Assembly (NCBI GenBank): GCA_002404095.1
Contig: DHJA01000217.1
Location: 20,805-78,960, forward strand
DNA: 58,156 nt
Direction of reading: 5' to 3'
Source of the DNA: Planctomycetaceae bacterium UBA4732
GTDB lineage: Bacteria > Planctomycetota > Planctomycetia > Gemmatales > Gemmataceae
This document shows positions 49,001 through 56,330 of this stretch, piece after piece. The notes below the pieces were generated by a model that was given only the letters and a program-made list of their open reading frames with translations, did no database searches and had not been told where the DNA came from. Each line of letters opens with the position of its first letter. Position 1 is the first letter of the stretch. Made by a program: the position numbers and the translations under genes.

Positions 49001-51105
49001 CCGATGATCGGGTTCTGCCAATCGAGGAAATAGATGGCGCCGTCCGGTCCCATTTTGAGATCGGAAGGACGGAAGTTCGGATCAGTCGAGTAGAGAATCG
49101 GCTCGACTTCGGTCGCGGTCAGGCTCGCGCCCGTATCCTGGGGTTTGTACTGCAAAATGCCCTGGAAGCCGATGACGTTGCCCACCAGCAGGTTGCCTTG
49201 ATTCGCCTCGGGAAAGGCCCGACTGCTCAGAATCTCCACGCCGGGACAAGGCCGTGTGCGCTGTTGATAGACCTGCGGCGGATGCGGGTGCTTGTTCGGG
49301 AAATCGAGATATCCGGAGAAAAGCGCTCCGTTATAGGGGTTGGCGCCAGTGCCGTCGTAGACGTAATCCTCGCCCCAGCGATCCCAAACATGGCCGTGCG
49401 GATTGGCGAAACCGTAGGTGACATAGGCGTCGAACTTGTGCGTGCGCGGTTCATAACGATAGACGCCGGCGTTGGCGTTGCGCAACGGCGGTCCCCACGG
49501 CGTTTCAACCTGCGTATGGTGGAAAGTGCCTTCCTGCCAGTAGACCGCGCCGCCTGGATCGATGGTGAAGCTGTTGGAGGTATGATGCGTGTCAGCCGAG
49601 TCCATGCCGTCCAGCACACGGACGCGCACATCAGCTTTGTCGCCGCCGTCGCTGGCCTTTAGGTACATGATGTCCGGCGCCTGAGCGACGAGGACGCCGC
49701 CGTTGTAGAATTCAAAGCCTGTCGGACAATGTAAATGGTCGGCGAAGACGGTGCATTTGTCGGCCTTACCCGTACCTTTCGTATCCTCAAAGATGAGTAT
49801 TTTGTCGTTCAACTCGTCCTTCGGCTTCCAGTGCGGATAGCTCGGCCAAACCGCCACCCACAGCCGGCCCTTCGCGTCCCATTGCATCTGCACCGGCTTG
49901 GCCAACTCGGGCCAATCCTTCTCCGACGCGAACAGGTTGACCTTCATGCCTTTGGCGACCGTCATGGTCTTTAATTCCTCATCGCCGCTGAGGAAGAGGT
50001 GTTCGCCGTTGGGGCCGGCGCCGGCCTTGTTCGTCTTCACGGGAATGAAAGGCGGCGTGTCGCCGTCGTCCACCTTGAAGTCGCCGCCTTGGGCCACGGA
50101 CCAGATGCGCTTGTCGCGGTTGGCCGTCATCGCGTCGAGGATTTCCATCTCGCGCTGGGCCACGACGCGGTTGGTCTGCTTTTCCGGCTCGAAGATTAGG
50201 TCGGCGCGGCCGCCGAAGATGGAATAGCCGTCCACGGTGCGATAGCGATTAAACCAAGTGAAATTCTTGTCGAGAACGGCCTGGCGCAGCTTTTCCAGGG
50301 AGTCGGCGTCGCGCGTCGGCGCCTTGCCGTCCGCGAATAATGCGGCATCAATTATTGTGGCAATCAGACCATCGCCCTCTTCGGTCAGGTGAACGCCGTC
50401 GATGGTGAGCGGCTTGGCGGCTTTGGAGTACAGGTCAAGAGACGGATTATAGAGATCGACAAAGGGGATTTGATTCGCCTTGGCGACCGCCGCCATTGCT
50501 TCCGTGTACAGGGCGAGACGCTTGTTGTTCTCGGCGCCGTCCGGCAGGTTGCGGTCGTGCAGGTTTTCATGGCCGATGGGCGAGAAAAGGACCAGGCGCG
50601 GGGCCGTCTTGCCGTTGTACTTCTGAGCGAGGGTGTGCTTAATCATCCCCTCAAAGTCTTTTTTGAATTGCTCCAATCCCGCAAGTCCGGCGAAGGACTC
50701 GTTGTAGCCAAAGAAGGCGAAAACCACGTCGGCCTTGGTGCGCGTCAGCCACTCGTCGGAGCTTCCGAAGTTGGCCGAACGCAGACGCTTGTTGGCGTCC
50801 GGCTTGTCGGTGAAACCTTCCACTTCGTCGCCGGAGAAGCCGAGGTTGCGGAACGACAGATTTAGTTTGGGAAAGCGGCTTTGAAGGAGTGTTTCCAGCC
50901 AACCGTCGTGTTGCATACGATCAGGAAGCGTGTTGCCGATGAAGCAGATATGATCGCCTTGGAGGATTGCCAAAGTCCCATCGGACTTCGGCTCGTTGGC
51001 GGCTCGGAAGAGGGCGGTACAGGTGAAGACGAGAGCCAAAGCGGCGGGAAACGCGGCCATAGCCGCAAGCCGCCCGCCACGATTACGCTGAGGGAAGATG
51101 GTCAT
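46036..51105 (-). CDS. Giant secreted multidomain protein: SGNH hydrolase, PVC-type dehydrogenase propeller, HEAT, discoidin, cupredoxin and cytochrome c
   Basis: 1,689 residues with an N-terminal signal segment. Domains in order: an SGNH/GDSL-like domain (about 45-260; IGNTLPDR, GYNES, and DGVHLTEEG as block V), a planctomycete membrane-bound dehydrogenase-type propeller (about 375-730), HEAT-like repeats (about 735-1020), a discoidin-like carbohydrate-binding domain (about 1110-1230), an azurin-like cupredoxin with a full type-1 copper set (H1396, C1464, H1469, M1473 in CTYPGHWRRM), and a planctomycete cytochrome domain with CISCH at 1545-1549. It ends in a His-rich tail. Copper and heme in one chain suggest internal electron transfer from an oxidised sugar or polymer; the substrate is unknown. 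Confidence 0.88.
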   Translation of the reverse strand: MTIFPQRNRGGRLAAMAAFPAALALVFTCTALFRAANEPKSDGTLAILQGDHICFIGNTLPDRMQHDGWLETLLQSRFPKLNLSFRNLGFSGDEVEGFTDKPDANKRLRSANFGSSDEWLTRTKADVVFAFFGYNESFAGLAGLEQFKKDFEGMIKHTLAQKYNGKTAPRLVLFSPIGHENLHDRNLPDGAENNKRLALYTEAMAAVAKANQIPFVDLYNPSLDLYSKAAKPLTIDGVHLTEEGDGLIATIIDAALFADGKAPTRDADSLEKLRQAVLDKNFTWFNRYRTVDGYSIFGGRADLIFEPEKQTNRVVAQREMEILDAMTANRDKRIWSVAQGGDFKVDDGDTPPFIPVKTNKAGAGPNGEHLFLSGDEELKTMTVAKGMKVNLFASEKDWPELAKPVQMQWDAKGRLWVAVWPSYPHWKPKDELNDKILIFEDTKGTGKADKCTVFADHLHCPTGFEFYNGGVLVAQAPDIMYLKASDGGDKADVRVRVLDGMDSADTHHTSNSFTIDPGGAVYWQEGTFHHTQVETPWGPPLRNANAGVYRYEPRTHKFDAYVTYGFANPHGHVWDRWGEDYVYDGTGANPYNGALFSGYLDFPNKHPHPPQVYQQRTRPCPGVEILSSRAFPEANQGNLLVGNVIGFQGILQYKPQDTGASLTATEVEPILYSTDPNFRPSDLKMGPDGAIYFLDWQNPIIGHMQHNLRDPSRDKIHGRIYRVTYEGRDLLKPAKIAGEPIEKLLELLKEPEDRVRYRAKIELGGRNSDEVIAAANKWEANLDKKDPQYEHNRMEALWVHQYHNVVDEDLLKRVLSSPDFHARAAATRVLCYWRDRVPDVLNLLRKLAADPAPRVRLEAVRAASFFKVPEAVEVALISADQPTDEYLDYVRTETMRALEPYVTKAIREGKDISFATPAGARYLLKSVSTDDLLKMKRGQGVYLELLFRKSVRDEYRQEALTGLAKLEGKSPLHVLIEAIRNQDSQQTNQDESVVFDLVRLLTSRGAKELADVRPDLEKMATGAKLPVTRELGFAALIAADASVDKAWDLALKSTTSLQDLVNAMPIIRDAEQRASLYPKVLALLNGLPKELSSSSTDGKTVMGRYVRIELPGKKKTLTLAEVEVFSDGRNIARQGKASQSSTINSGEAAKAIDGNTSGKYSDGGETHTEENSTNPWWEVDLGAEQPITSVAIFNRTDQGLGKRLDSFTIKVLDNSHKVVFHKEKQPAPAEKVVYEVGVESPERAVRHAAMNGLGSVRGKEGDTFLAIAEFVKNDADRDAAVHALTRIPVQYWPEVKRLDQHNPPLLDALLAHVRTIPVAERTAPAVLDEMQLADALASQLTPEEAKVVRKELGELGVRVIRLSTLTDQMLYDKDRIVVQAGKPVEILFENNDLMPHNFVVLQPGSLEEIGTQNEATATDPGAMARGYVPNSPKVLLASRLLPPRDSQRLSYTAPAQPGVYPYVCTYPGHWRRMYGALYVVADLDEYRADAEGYLAHHPMKVADEMLKYTGPRKEWTFAELAPLAEKLQQGRSFGNGKHLFQVTVCISCHKMDGLGNEFGPDLTKLDPKRQTPVEVLHDIVEPSFRINEKYQTWIFTMQDGKVITGLIIKTTPTTVEVIENPLAKTAPVVLNLADIDTKKASPTSLMPKGLLDKLSAEEILDLVAFVAAGGNEHNKLFAGGHDHHHAAAP

Positions 51106-51163
51106 AGGATCAGTCTCGAAGGTTGTTCGGCGGTTCTCACGGCGGGTGAGAAACGCAGTGAGG

Positions 51164-52510
51164 TCATTTCAAAACCAGCTTCGTCTTCTCTGCCTCCATG
51201 CGCACGTCGGGATTGCCGCTGCCGGTCAGGGCATCCACGGCCGGCGCTAGGTCGGACAAATCGATTTCGGGTCGCAGATGGTGCAGTTCCCCAACGGCCT
51301 TGAAAGCGTTCAGCAGCGTCTGACTGATGACCTCCTCGTTGGGCCGGTCGTCGCCGCCCTTGCGAGGGCGAAGAATAAGGTTCTGGCGAAGATAGGTTTC
51401 ATCCAACATATCCTGAAGAAGATCCAGCCGCGCGGCTTTGCTACCCATTCGGGCCAGCGCCACGGCGGCGTTGAAGCGGATTTGCAGCCCTGGAATCTTG
51501 GATATCGCCACGGTGCTGTTGCCGCCGCCCGTCAGGGCGGACAGCGCGTCGGTCGTCGGGCTATCTTCCTTGTCATCCGTCAGGTCGGCGAGTTTGTCCT
51601 CGCCCGCGCCGTCGTCGTGCGTCAGCCTCGCCAACGATTCTTCCATGCGGGCGTTGGCCGTCGCGTCGCCGCGCCAGAAGTTCATGGCGAACGCAGACAA
51701 TTCACGCAAATAGGGATCGTCTTTGTCGCCGCTACAAGCGATCAGCACGTCGCCGACGCCCATGTCGTCGCCGACGCCCTTGGTGCGGTTGCGGAGCGCT
51801 CGCACGGCGTCGCGGAGCCAGTCGGCATGATCGGTCTCAGCACTGGCGTGAAGCTTTTCCAGCACGGCTTCCTTTTTCGGGTCGTTCAATTGGTCGAAGC
51901 GTTTGAGGTTTTGGCCGAGGTTGGCCAGCGCCCAAACGGCCTGTCTCCGCCGCAGCGCGCGGTACTTAGGATCAATGGCTTCCGTCTGCGAGGCGAGTTC
52001 TTTCAACATCGGCGCCCCGACGGGAACCATGAAATCGCCGAGGCTGGCGCAGAGGAACGCAATATAAGTACGGTCCTGCTCCAGCTTACGCCGGGCCGCG
52101 GCCGCATCGTCCTTACTCATGCTCCCCACTTTGGAGGCGTAGGCCAACTCGGCCGGCGCGGCGTCGTCGCGCGTCTTTTCCAGCATCAAAGCCAATTGCC
52201 GGGCGAATTCTCCGTCACTGGCCAGGGCGTCGTCGCGCAGCAACACTTGCGCCAGCTGTTCGGCCGCACGCCAGCGCACTTCGACGTTGGGGTCTTTGAG
52301 CTTAGTTAGGAAGTGTTCTTTCGAGTAGGAGACGCCAAACAGCCAGCCGCCGACGAGCCATGCGACCACAAGGAAAGCGACAATAAGCCCCGGCACAAGG
52401 AACAATTGCAGCATCAGTTTGCCGGAAGGCGGCGATACGGCGGGTAGGCCAGGAGGAGGCGCGTCTGAAGCGCCGTCGGGGCGCGGGGTCAAACTTTCTC
52501 CAGACTGCAT
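51164..52510 (-). CDS. HEAT-repeat protein with N-terminal membrane anchor
   Basis: 448 residues, function unknown. A Pro-rich cytoplasmic start is followed by one membrane helix (about 33-60, LMLQLFLVPGLIVAFLVVAW) and then HEAT-like repeats (DPNVEVRWRAAEQLAQVLLR; IRFNAAVALARMGSKAARLD). The region around 260-330 is acidic. It lies upstream of the giant heme/copper protein on the same strand with 58 bases between them, so the two may be cotranscribed. No enzymatic motif is seen; the repeats suggest a protein-binding scaffold. Confidence 0.75.
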   Translation of the reverse strand: MQSGESLTPRPDGASDAPPPGLPAVSPPSGKLMLQLFLVPGLIVAFLVVAWLVGGWLFGVSYSKEHFLTKLKDPNVEVRWRAAEQLAQVLLRDDALASDGEFARQLALMLEKTRDDAAPAELAYASKVGSMSKDDAAAARRKLEQDRTYIAFLCASLGDFMVPVGAPMLKELASQTEAIDPKYRALRRRQAVWALANLGQNLKRFDQLNDPKKEAVLEKLHASAETDHADWLRDAVRALRNRTKGVGDDMGVGDVLIACSGDKDDPYLRELSAFAMNFWRGDATANARMEESLARLTHDDGAGEDKLADLTDDKEDSPTTDALSALTGGGNSTVAISKIPGLQIRFNAAVALARMGSKAARLDLLQDMLDETYLRQNLILRPRKGGDDRPNEEVISQTLLNAFKAVGELHHLRPEIDLSDLAPAVDALTGSGNPDVRMEAEKTKLVLK

Positions 52511-52544
52511 CTCAAAATCCTTATCGCGAAAGCGCCCAGGGGGG

Positions 52545-52573
52545 ACGCGCTCCCCTTCGGGTCGCGGCTAAAC
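52545..52573. repeat. Solo right arm of palindrome family B
   Basis: ACGCGCTCCCCTTCGGGTCG and onward to GGCTAAAC is identical to the right arm of the 39838-39900 palindrome (29 of 29 bases). The left arm is missing; only GCGCCCAGGGGGG precedes it. It lies in the divergent region between the HEAT gene and the SpoIIM-like gene. Confidence 0.85.
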
Positions 52574-52676
52574 AGCCCCTTGCTCTTTTTTAGCCGATCG
52601 CCCGCATCCGTCAAGGCAACGCATCGTATACAATCGCGGTCTGTTCAAATCCACCGTTTCCTCGCATGATAGCAGC

Positions 52677-53732
52677 ATGGACCTCTCGACGTTTCTGCAC
52701 GAACGCCGGCCCGCATGGCGGCGGCTGGAAGAATTGCTCGAACGCGCCGAGAGCAGCGGCCTGCCTTGCCTCAACGAGGACGAGGTCGTCGAGTTCGGCA
52801 ACCTCTACCGCCGCACCGCCTCCGACCTGAATCAAGCTCAGACGTTCGTAAGCGGCGATACGACCGTGCGCTTTCTCAACGACCTTGTGGCGCGGGCCTA
52901 TCTCCTCATCTATGGCAAAACAAAGATCGACCTACGCGGCATGGTGATGTTTCTCGTATGGGGTTGGCCGGCCGTGTTCCGGCGCTACCTGCCGCATTTC
53001 CTCCTTGCCGGAGCGCTGTTTACTTTTGGCGCGGCGTTCGGCTTCCTCGCGTGCTTCCCTTGGTTGAAGGACAAAGCCTCCGTGGAGGCGGCCCACAACG
53101 CCCAATCGTTCCTCCTGCCGACGGGGATGAGTACGATCCAACCGCGCGAGGAGGGCGAGAAAGATCCCACGGGCGAAGAAGGACGTGGGTCGGACTATTA
53201 CGCCGCTTTCTCCCTCTTCCTGTTTACGCACAACGTCACGGTGACGCTGTTCGCCTTCGCACTCGGCATCACCTTCGGGGTCGGCACGGTCTGGTTCATG
53301 TTTGAGAACGGACTGATGTTGGGCGTACTCGCCGCGATCTTCCTGGAGGCGGAGATGAAAGATCGGGGCCACCACTACTTCCTGACGTTCGTCACAGGCA
53401 TTGTTCCGCACGGCGTCTTGGAGATCCCGGCATGTCTGATCGGCGGGGCGGCCGGCCTGCTGCTGGCGCAAGGCATGATCCGCGCCCGGCCCTGGCCGCG
53501 CCGCCAGGAGTTGGCCCGCCTCGGCAAGGAGGCTTTCCTGCTGGTATCCGGCGCCATACCGCTGCTGCTCGTGGCGGGGCTGCTCGAAGCCGGCGTCGCC
53601 CGCGCCCCCGACCAATTCTTCCCCAGCATGGTGAAGCTGACCGTGGCCTGCGTCTTTGGCGTCCTGTTCCTCATCTATACTCTCCTGCTCGGCTGGGGGA
53701 AAAACCCCTATTACCGGAGGGATGGGACGTGA
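52677..53732 (+). CDS. SpoIIM-like membrane protein (stage II sporulation protein M family)
   Basis: 351 residues. An N-terminal helical cytosolic part (MDLSTFLHERRPAWRRLEEL, then LYRRTASDLNQAQTF) is followed by five to six membrane segments from about residue 105, with the conserved NNxxV-like HNVTVTLFAFALGITFGVGT and GLMLGVLAAIF and the HGVLEIPACLIGGAAG motif. In non-sporulating bacteria this family occurs beside RDD proteins and is thought to act in envelope or membrane transport functions; it does not indicate sporulation. Its stop overlaps the GTG start of the RDD gene. Confidence 0.9.
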   Translation: MDLSTFLHERRPAWRRLEELLERAESSGLPCLNEDEVVEFGNLYRRTASDLNQAQTFVSGDTTVRFLNDLVARAYLLIYGKTKIDLRGMVMFLVWGWPAVFRRYLPHFLLAGALFTFGAAFGFLACFPWLKDKASVEAAHNAQSFLLPTGMSTIQPREEGEKDPTGEEGRGSDYYAAFSLFLFTHNVTVTLFAFALGITFGVGTVWFMFENGLMLGVLAAIFLEAEMKDRGHHYFLTFVTGIVPHGVLEIPACLIGGAAGLLLAQGMIRARPWPRRQELARLGKEAFLLVSGAIPLLLVAGLLEAGVARAPDQFFPSMVKLTVACVFGVLFLIYTLLLGWGKNPYYRRDGT

Positions 53733-54502
53733 TCTTGCATCAGGTTCTCACCACGGAGAAGGTGCCGTTCAGCTACCGCGTGGCCGGCCTAGGGTCGCGC
53801 ACCCTCGCCTGGCTAATCGACATGGGGGTTGTAATCTTCTTATGGATCATGGGCGACCTATTCTCCCGGCCCCTCGCGTTGGGCCGCGAAGCGTTAGCTG
53901 ACGCCCTACTCTTATCGTGGATTTTCGCAGCCTACTGGGGATATTTCCTCCTCTTCGAGTGGCTATGGAATGGTCAGACGTTGGGCAAGCGGGCGCTCGG
54001 CATTCGCGTCATCCAGTGGAAGGGCACGTCGCTGACGTTCTCGCATTCGGCCGTGCGCAACATCGTGCGTTTCGTGGATTCGCTGCCAGGCTTATACGCC
54101 GTGGGCTTCATCGTGGCGGCCTGCAACCGCGAGAACCGCCGACTCGGCGACTTCGCCGCCGACACCCTCGTCGTTCACGTCGAGCAGCGGGCCAGGCCGA
54201 TCCGGGCGCTGATCGAAGCCCGCGGCGAAGCCGATCGCGCGCGGTTGTCGCTATGGCGGCAGCGGCTGGCCTCGTTGGAACGCGAGCAGAAACAAACGGT
54301 GTTGGACCTGTGCCTGCGCCGCGACCAGTTGCGCGTGGCCGAGCGCACGCGGTTGTTCCGGTCGGCGGCGCGCTATTTCGAGAGCCGGCTGGAACTGGCG
54401 CCGGACGAATACGAGAGCGACGAAAAGTTTGTATTACAACTGGCGGCGGTGCTGAGCGAACAGGGGCCGCAGGACGACGGGCCGCGCCCGAAACGGACGT
54501 GA
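53729..54502 (+). CDS. RDD family membrane protein
   Basis: 257 residues from GTG 53729, with GGAGG at 53716-53720. The RDD domain occupies about 15-145: R in YRVAGLGSRTLAWLIDMGVV with the Asp of the second transmembrane start, and LGKRALGIRVIQWKGT as the second family signature; three membrane segments are present. A long charged, mostly helical cytoplasmic tail (about 150-257) follows. It overlaps the SpoIIM-like gene by four bases, a pairing often seen with RDD proteins. Role unknown, possibly transport or membrane organisation. Confidence 0.9.
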   Translation: MILHQVLTTEKVPFSYRVAGLGSRTLAWLIDMGVVIFLWIMGDLFSRPLALGREALADALLLSWIFAAYWGYFLLFEWLWNGQTLGKRALGIRVIQWKGTSLTFSHSAVRNIVRFVDSLPGLYAVGFIVAACNRENRRLGDFAADTLVVHVEQRARPIRALIEARGEADRARLSLWRQRLASLEREQKQTVLDLCLRRDQLRVAERTRLFRSAARYFESRLELAPDEYESDEKFVLQLAAVLSEQGPQDDGPRPKRT

Positions 54503-54520
54503 GTTCCTAAACTAGCATTA

Positions 54521-54580
54521 CAAGCCCTGAGCGCGAGCGAGGGGTTTATGCGAAGCCCCCTCGCTCGCGCTCAGGGCTTG
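54521..54580. terminator. Palindrome family C, copy 2 (perfect 24-bp arms)
   Basis: CAAGCCCTGAGCGCGAGCGA and onward (54521-54544) is the exact inverse of 54557-54580 with a 12-base loop. It is related to the 41325-41385 element. It lies 18 bases after the RDD stop and can terminate that transcript. Confidence 0.75.
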
Positions 54581-54603
54581 TATTGAAAAGGTGCGCCAAC
54601 GCG

Positions 54604-55344
54604 ATGATCTGGTTTCTCTGCAAAAAATGCGGCAAGCGTCACGGCCGGGCCGACAACCTTTCCAGCACCCTGGTCTTTTGCGAGTGCGGCCAGGGGAATA
54701 CCGTGCCGTGGCAAAGCACCACCACGCCGCCCGCCGCCCCGCCGGCGCCGCCGCCGCGCCCGTTGCCGCAGCGGGCACAGCCGTTCGACGACCGCGACGA
54801 CCGACGGCCGCCGCCGGACGACGCCTCCGCCGGCGACCTCTTTCGGCGCCGTAAGACCAACGTCTTCCGCCGTCGCCGGCCGGGTTTCTGCATCAACCAC
54901 GACGACGTAGCCACGAACAAGACTTGCGAAGACTGTAAAGAGCCGTTTTGTCCGAATTGCGTCGTGGAGCAGCAAGGCAAGACCTTGTGCGGGCCGTGCA
55001 AGAACTTTCGCATTCGCGGAATGCTGCGGCCGGCCAGGATTCCCGGCCTAGCCGTGGTGGCAATGATCGTCGGTCTGGTGAGCGGCCCCGTCACTTTCTG
55101 TATGACCCTGGTGGGAGCGGGGCCGCGCGGGTCGATTTTCATGGCGGTAGCGCTGAGTCTGCTCGGCCTGTTGCTGCCGGTCGGCGGAATGGTGGTGAGC
55201 TGGTACGCCCTGCGTGAAATCGAAACCAAGCCGAACCTCGGCGGCCGCGGCCTCGCCATGACCGGCGCCACGACCTCGCTAGTCGGCGCGCTTTGGTGCG
55301 CGACCGTGGCCTTTTTGGTTATCTATCGCATGACGCAAGGCTGA
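54604..55344 (+). CDS. B-box/zinc-finger membrane protein
   Basis: Start taken at ATG 54604 (MIWFLCKKCGKRHG, 246 residues); a TTG at 54583 would add seven. An N-terminal zinc ribbon (CKKC at 6-9, CECG near 27) is followed by a Pro-rich linker, a B-box-like finger (CINHDDVATNKTCEDCKEPF and CPNCVVEQQGKTLCGPC, about 91-132), and three to four membrane helices in a DUF4190-like C-terminal domain. Architecture resembles the next gene (55591); they look like diverged paralogues. Function unknown; the fingers point to protein interactions at the membrane. Confidence 0.8.
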   Translation: MIWFLCKKCGKRHGRADNLSSTLVFCECGQGNTVPWQSTTTPPAAPPAPPPRPLPQRAQPFDDRDDRRPPPDDASAGDLFRRRKTNVFRRRRPGFCINHDDVATNKTCEDCKEPFCPNCVVEQQGKTLCGPCKNFRIRGMLRPARIPGLAVVAMIVGLVSGPVTFCMTLVGAGPRGSIFMAVALSLLGLLLPVGGMVVSWYALREIETKPNLGGRGLAMTGATTSLVGALWCATVAFLVIYRMTQG

Positions 55345-55347
55345 ACT

Positions 55348-55563
55348 TATTAGTATCTACCCAAACCTCTGGGGTTGCCTTGTTTCCTTAGGCGGGGTGC
55401 CATGCTTTCGCGGGCCGACCTCGAAGCCTCGTCCGGTCCCGATCCCCGCGAAAGCATGAGTCCTCGCGCGGGACACATGCTTTCGCGGCGGCTTAGACAG
55501 CGGGAAGATGCGGAAAGTGGCCGCGAAAGCATGGCACCCAAATTGTGCAGACTACTAATGGGT
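55348..55563. repeat. Nested palindrome family E, copy 5
   Basis: Outer arms GGGTGCCATGCTTTCGCGG (55395-55413) and inverse (55521-55539) with inner arms CCGCGAAAGCATG and CATGCTTTCGCGG between, in the same orientation as copy 4. The ends ATTAGTATCTACCCAAA (from 55349) and TTGTGCAGACTACTAAT (to about 55559) are an imperfect terminal inverted repeat like that of copy 2. It fills the gap between the two zinc-finger membrane protein genes. Confidence 0.82.
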
Positions 55564-55590
55564 TGAACCTGATCGCCGGAGAGAATCGTC

Positions 55591-56214
55591 ATGGCCTTAT
55601 GCCCTTCCTGCGACTATCCGATCCCGGACGACCGCGAGCGCGTCGGCGCCCGCTGTCCGAACTGCCGCGATCCGTTGTACGAGCCGCCGGGGCGCTTTGG
55701 CCGGCCCGTCCGCGAGGGCGAAGGCGCCTGTAGCGTCCATCCCGAATGTGAGTCCGTCGGTCCCTGCGGCCGCTGCGGTAATTTCATGTGCGAGACCTGC
55801 CGCACGCGCTGGCGCGAGCAAATTCTCTGCGCCGCCTGCGTCGATCGCGCGTTGGAATCGCGGGAAGCGGCGCCGGAACAGTCGCGCACGCATTTCCGTC
55901 AGGCGCTCACGGCGTTGGTCCTTGGCGTCGGCGCCTGGGTGCTGGGCGTCGTCGGTTTTGTCGTGGCCGTCCTCGCCGCGGTCGCGGCCGGCGGACAGCA
56001 GACGCCCACGACCATTGGCATCGTCGGCCTCATCCTCATTGTCATGTTTTTGGCAGGTGCTGCGACGGCAATGTTCGGCATCGGCCAGGCCGTCGCCGTC
56101 TTGCGCGTCCGCGGCAGTCACATGATCCTTGCGACCATAGGCTTGACGGTGGGCGGTTTGTTCATCGGCATGTTTATCGGCTTGTTCGCTCTTTCTATAT
56201 TCCTTGCCGCCTGA
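55591..56214 (+). CDS. Zinc-ribbon/B-box membrane protein
   Basis: 207 residues, starting at ATG 55591 behind GGAGAG. Two zinc-finger parts: a ribbon (CPSC at 4-7, CPNC at 22-25) and a B-box-like unit (CSVHPECESVGPCGRCGNFM and CETCRTRWREQILCAAC, about 47-83). Three membrane helices follow (about 105-200). It is a shorter relative of the 54604 gene. No enzymatic motif. The two paralogues are separated only by repeat E5. Confidence 0.8.
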   Translation: MALCPSCDYPIPDDRERVGARCPNCRDPLYEPPGRFGRPVREGEGACSVHPECESVGPCGRCGNFMCETCRTRWREQILCAACVDRALESREAAPEQSRTHFRQALTALVLGVGAWVLGVVGFVVAVLAAVAAGGQQTPTTIGIVGLILIVMFLAGAATAMFGIGQAVAVLRVRGSHMILATIGLTVGGLFIGMFIGLFALSIFLAA

Positions 56215-56221
56215 CCCGAAC

Positions 56222-56306
56222 GGCGAACGGCCGGCGTAAGCCGGCTGGTACATCACCAAGTCGGCGATAGAGTGCAGCACCAGCCGGCTTACGCCGGCCG
56301 TTCGCC
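56222..56306. repeat. Palindrome family D, copy 2 (perfect 28-bp arms)
   Basis: GGCGAACGGCCGGCGTAAGC and onward (56222-56249) is the exact inverse of 56279-56306 around a 29-base loop. Arms are nearly identical to those at 35919-36003; the loop carries TCGGCGA in place of the TCGCCGA of the first copy, so the two insertions have opposite orientation. It lies seven bases after a stop codon and 24 bases before the purL ATG, next to its AAAGGGG site. Confidence 0.88.
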
Positions 56307-56330
56307 CTAAAGCGGCTCAAAGGGGTATCT

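Noticed and set aside
52677..53732. SpoIIM-like gene as evidence of sporulation
   Set aside because: The family is widespread in non-sporulating bacteria together with RDD proteins, and no other sporulation genes are present.
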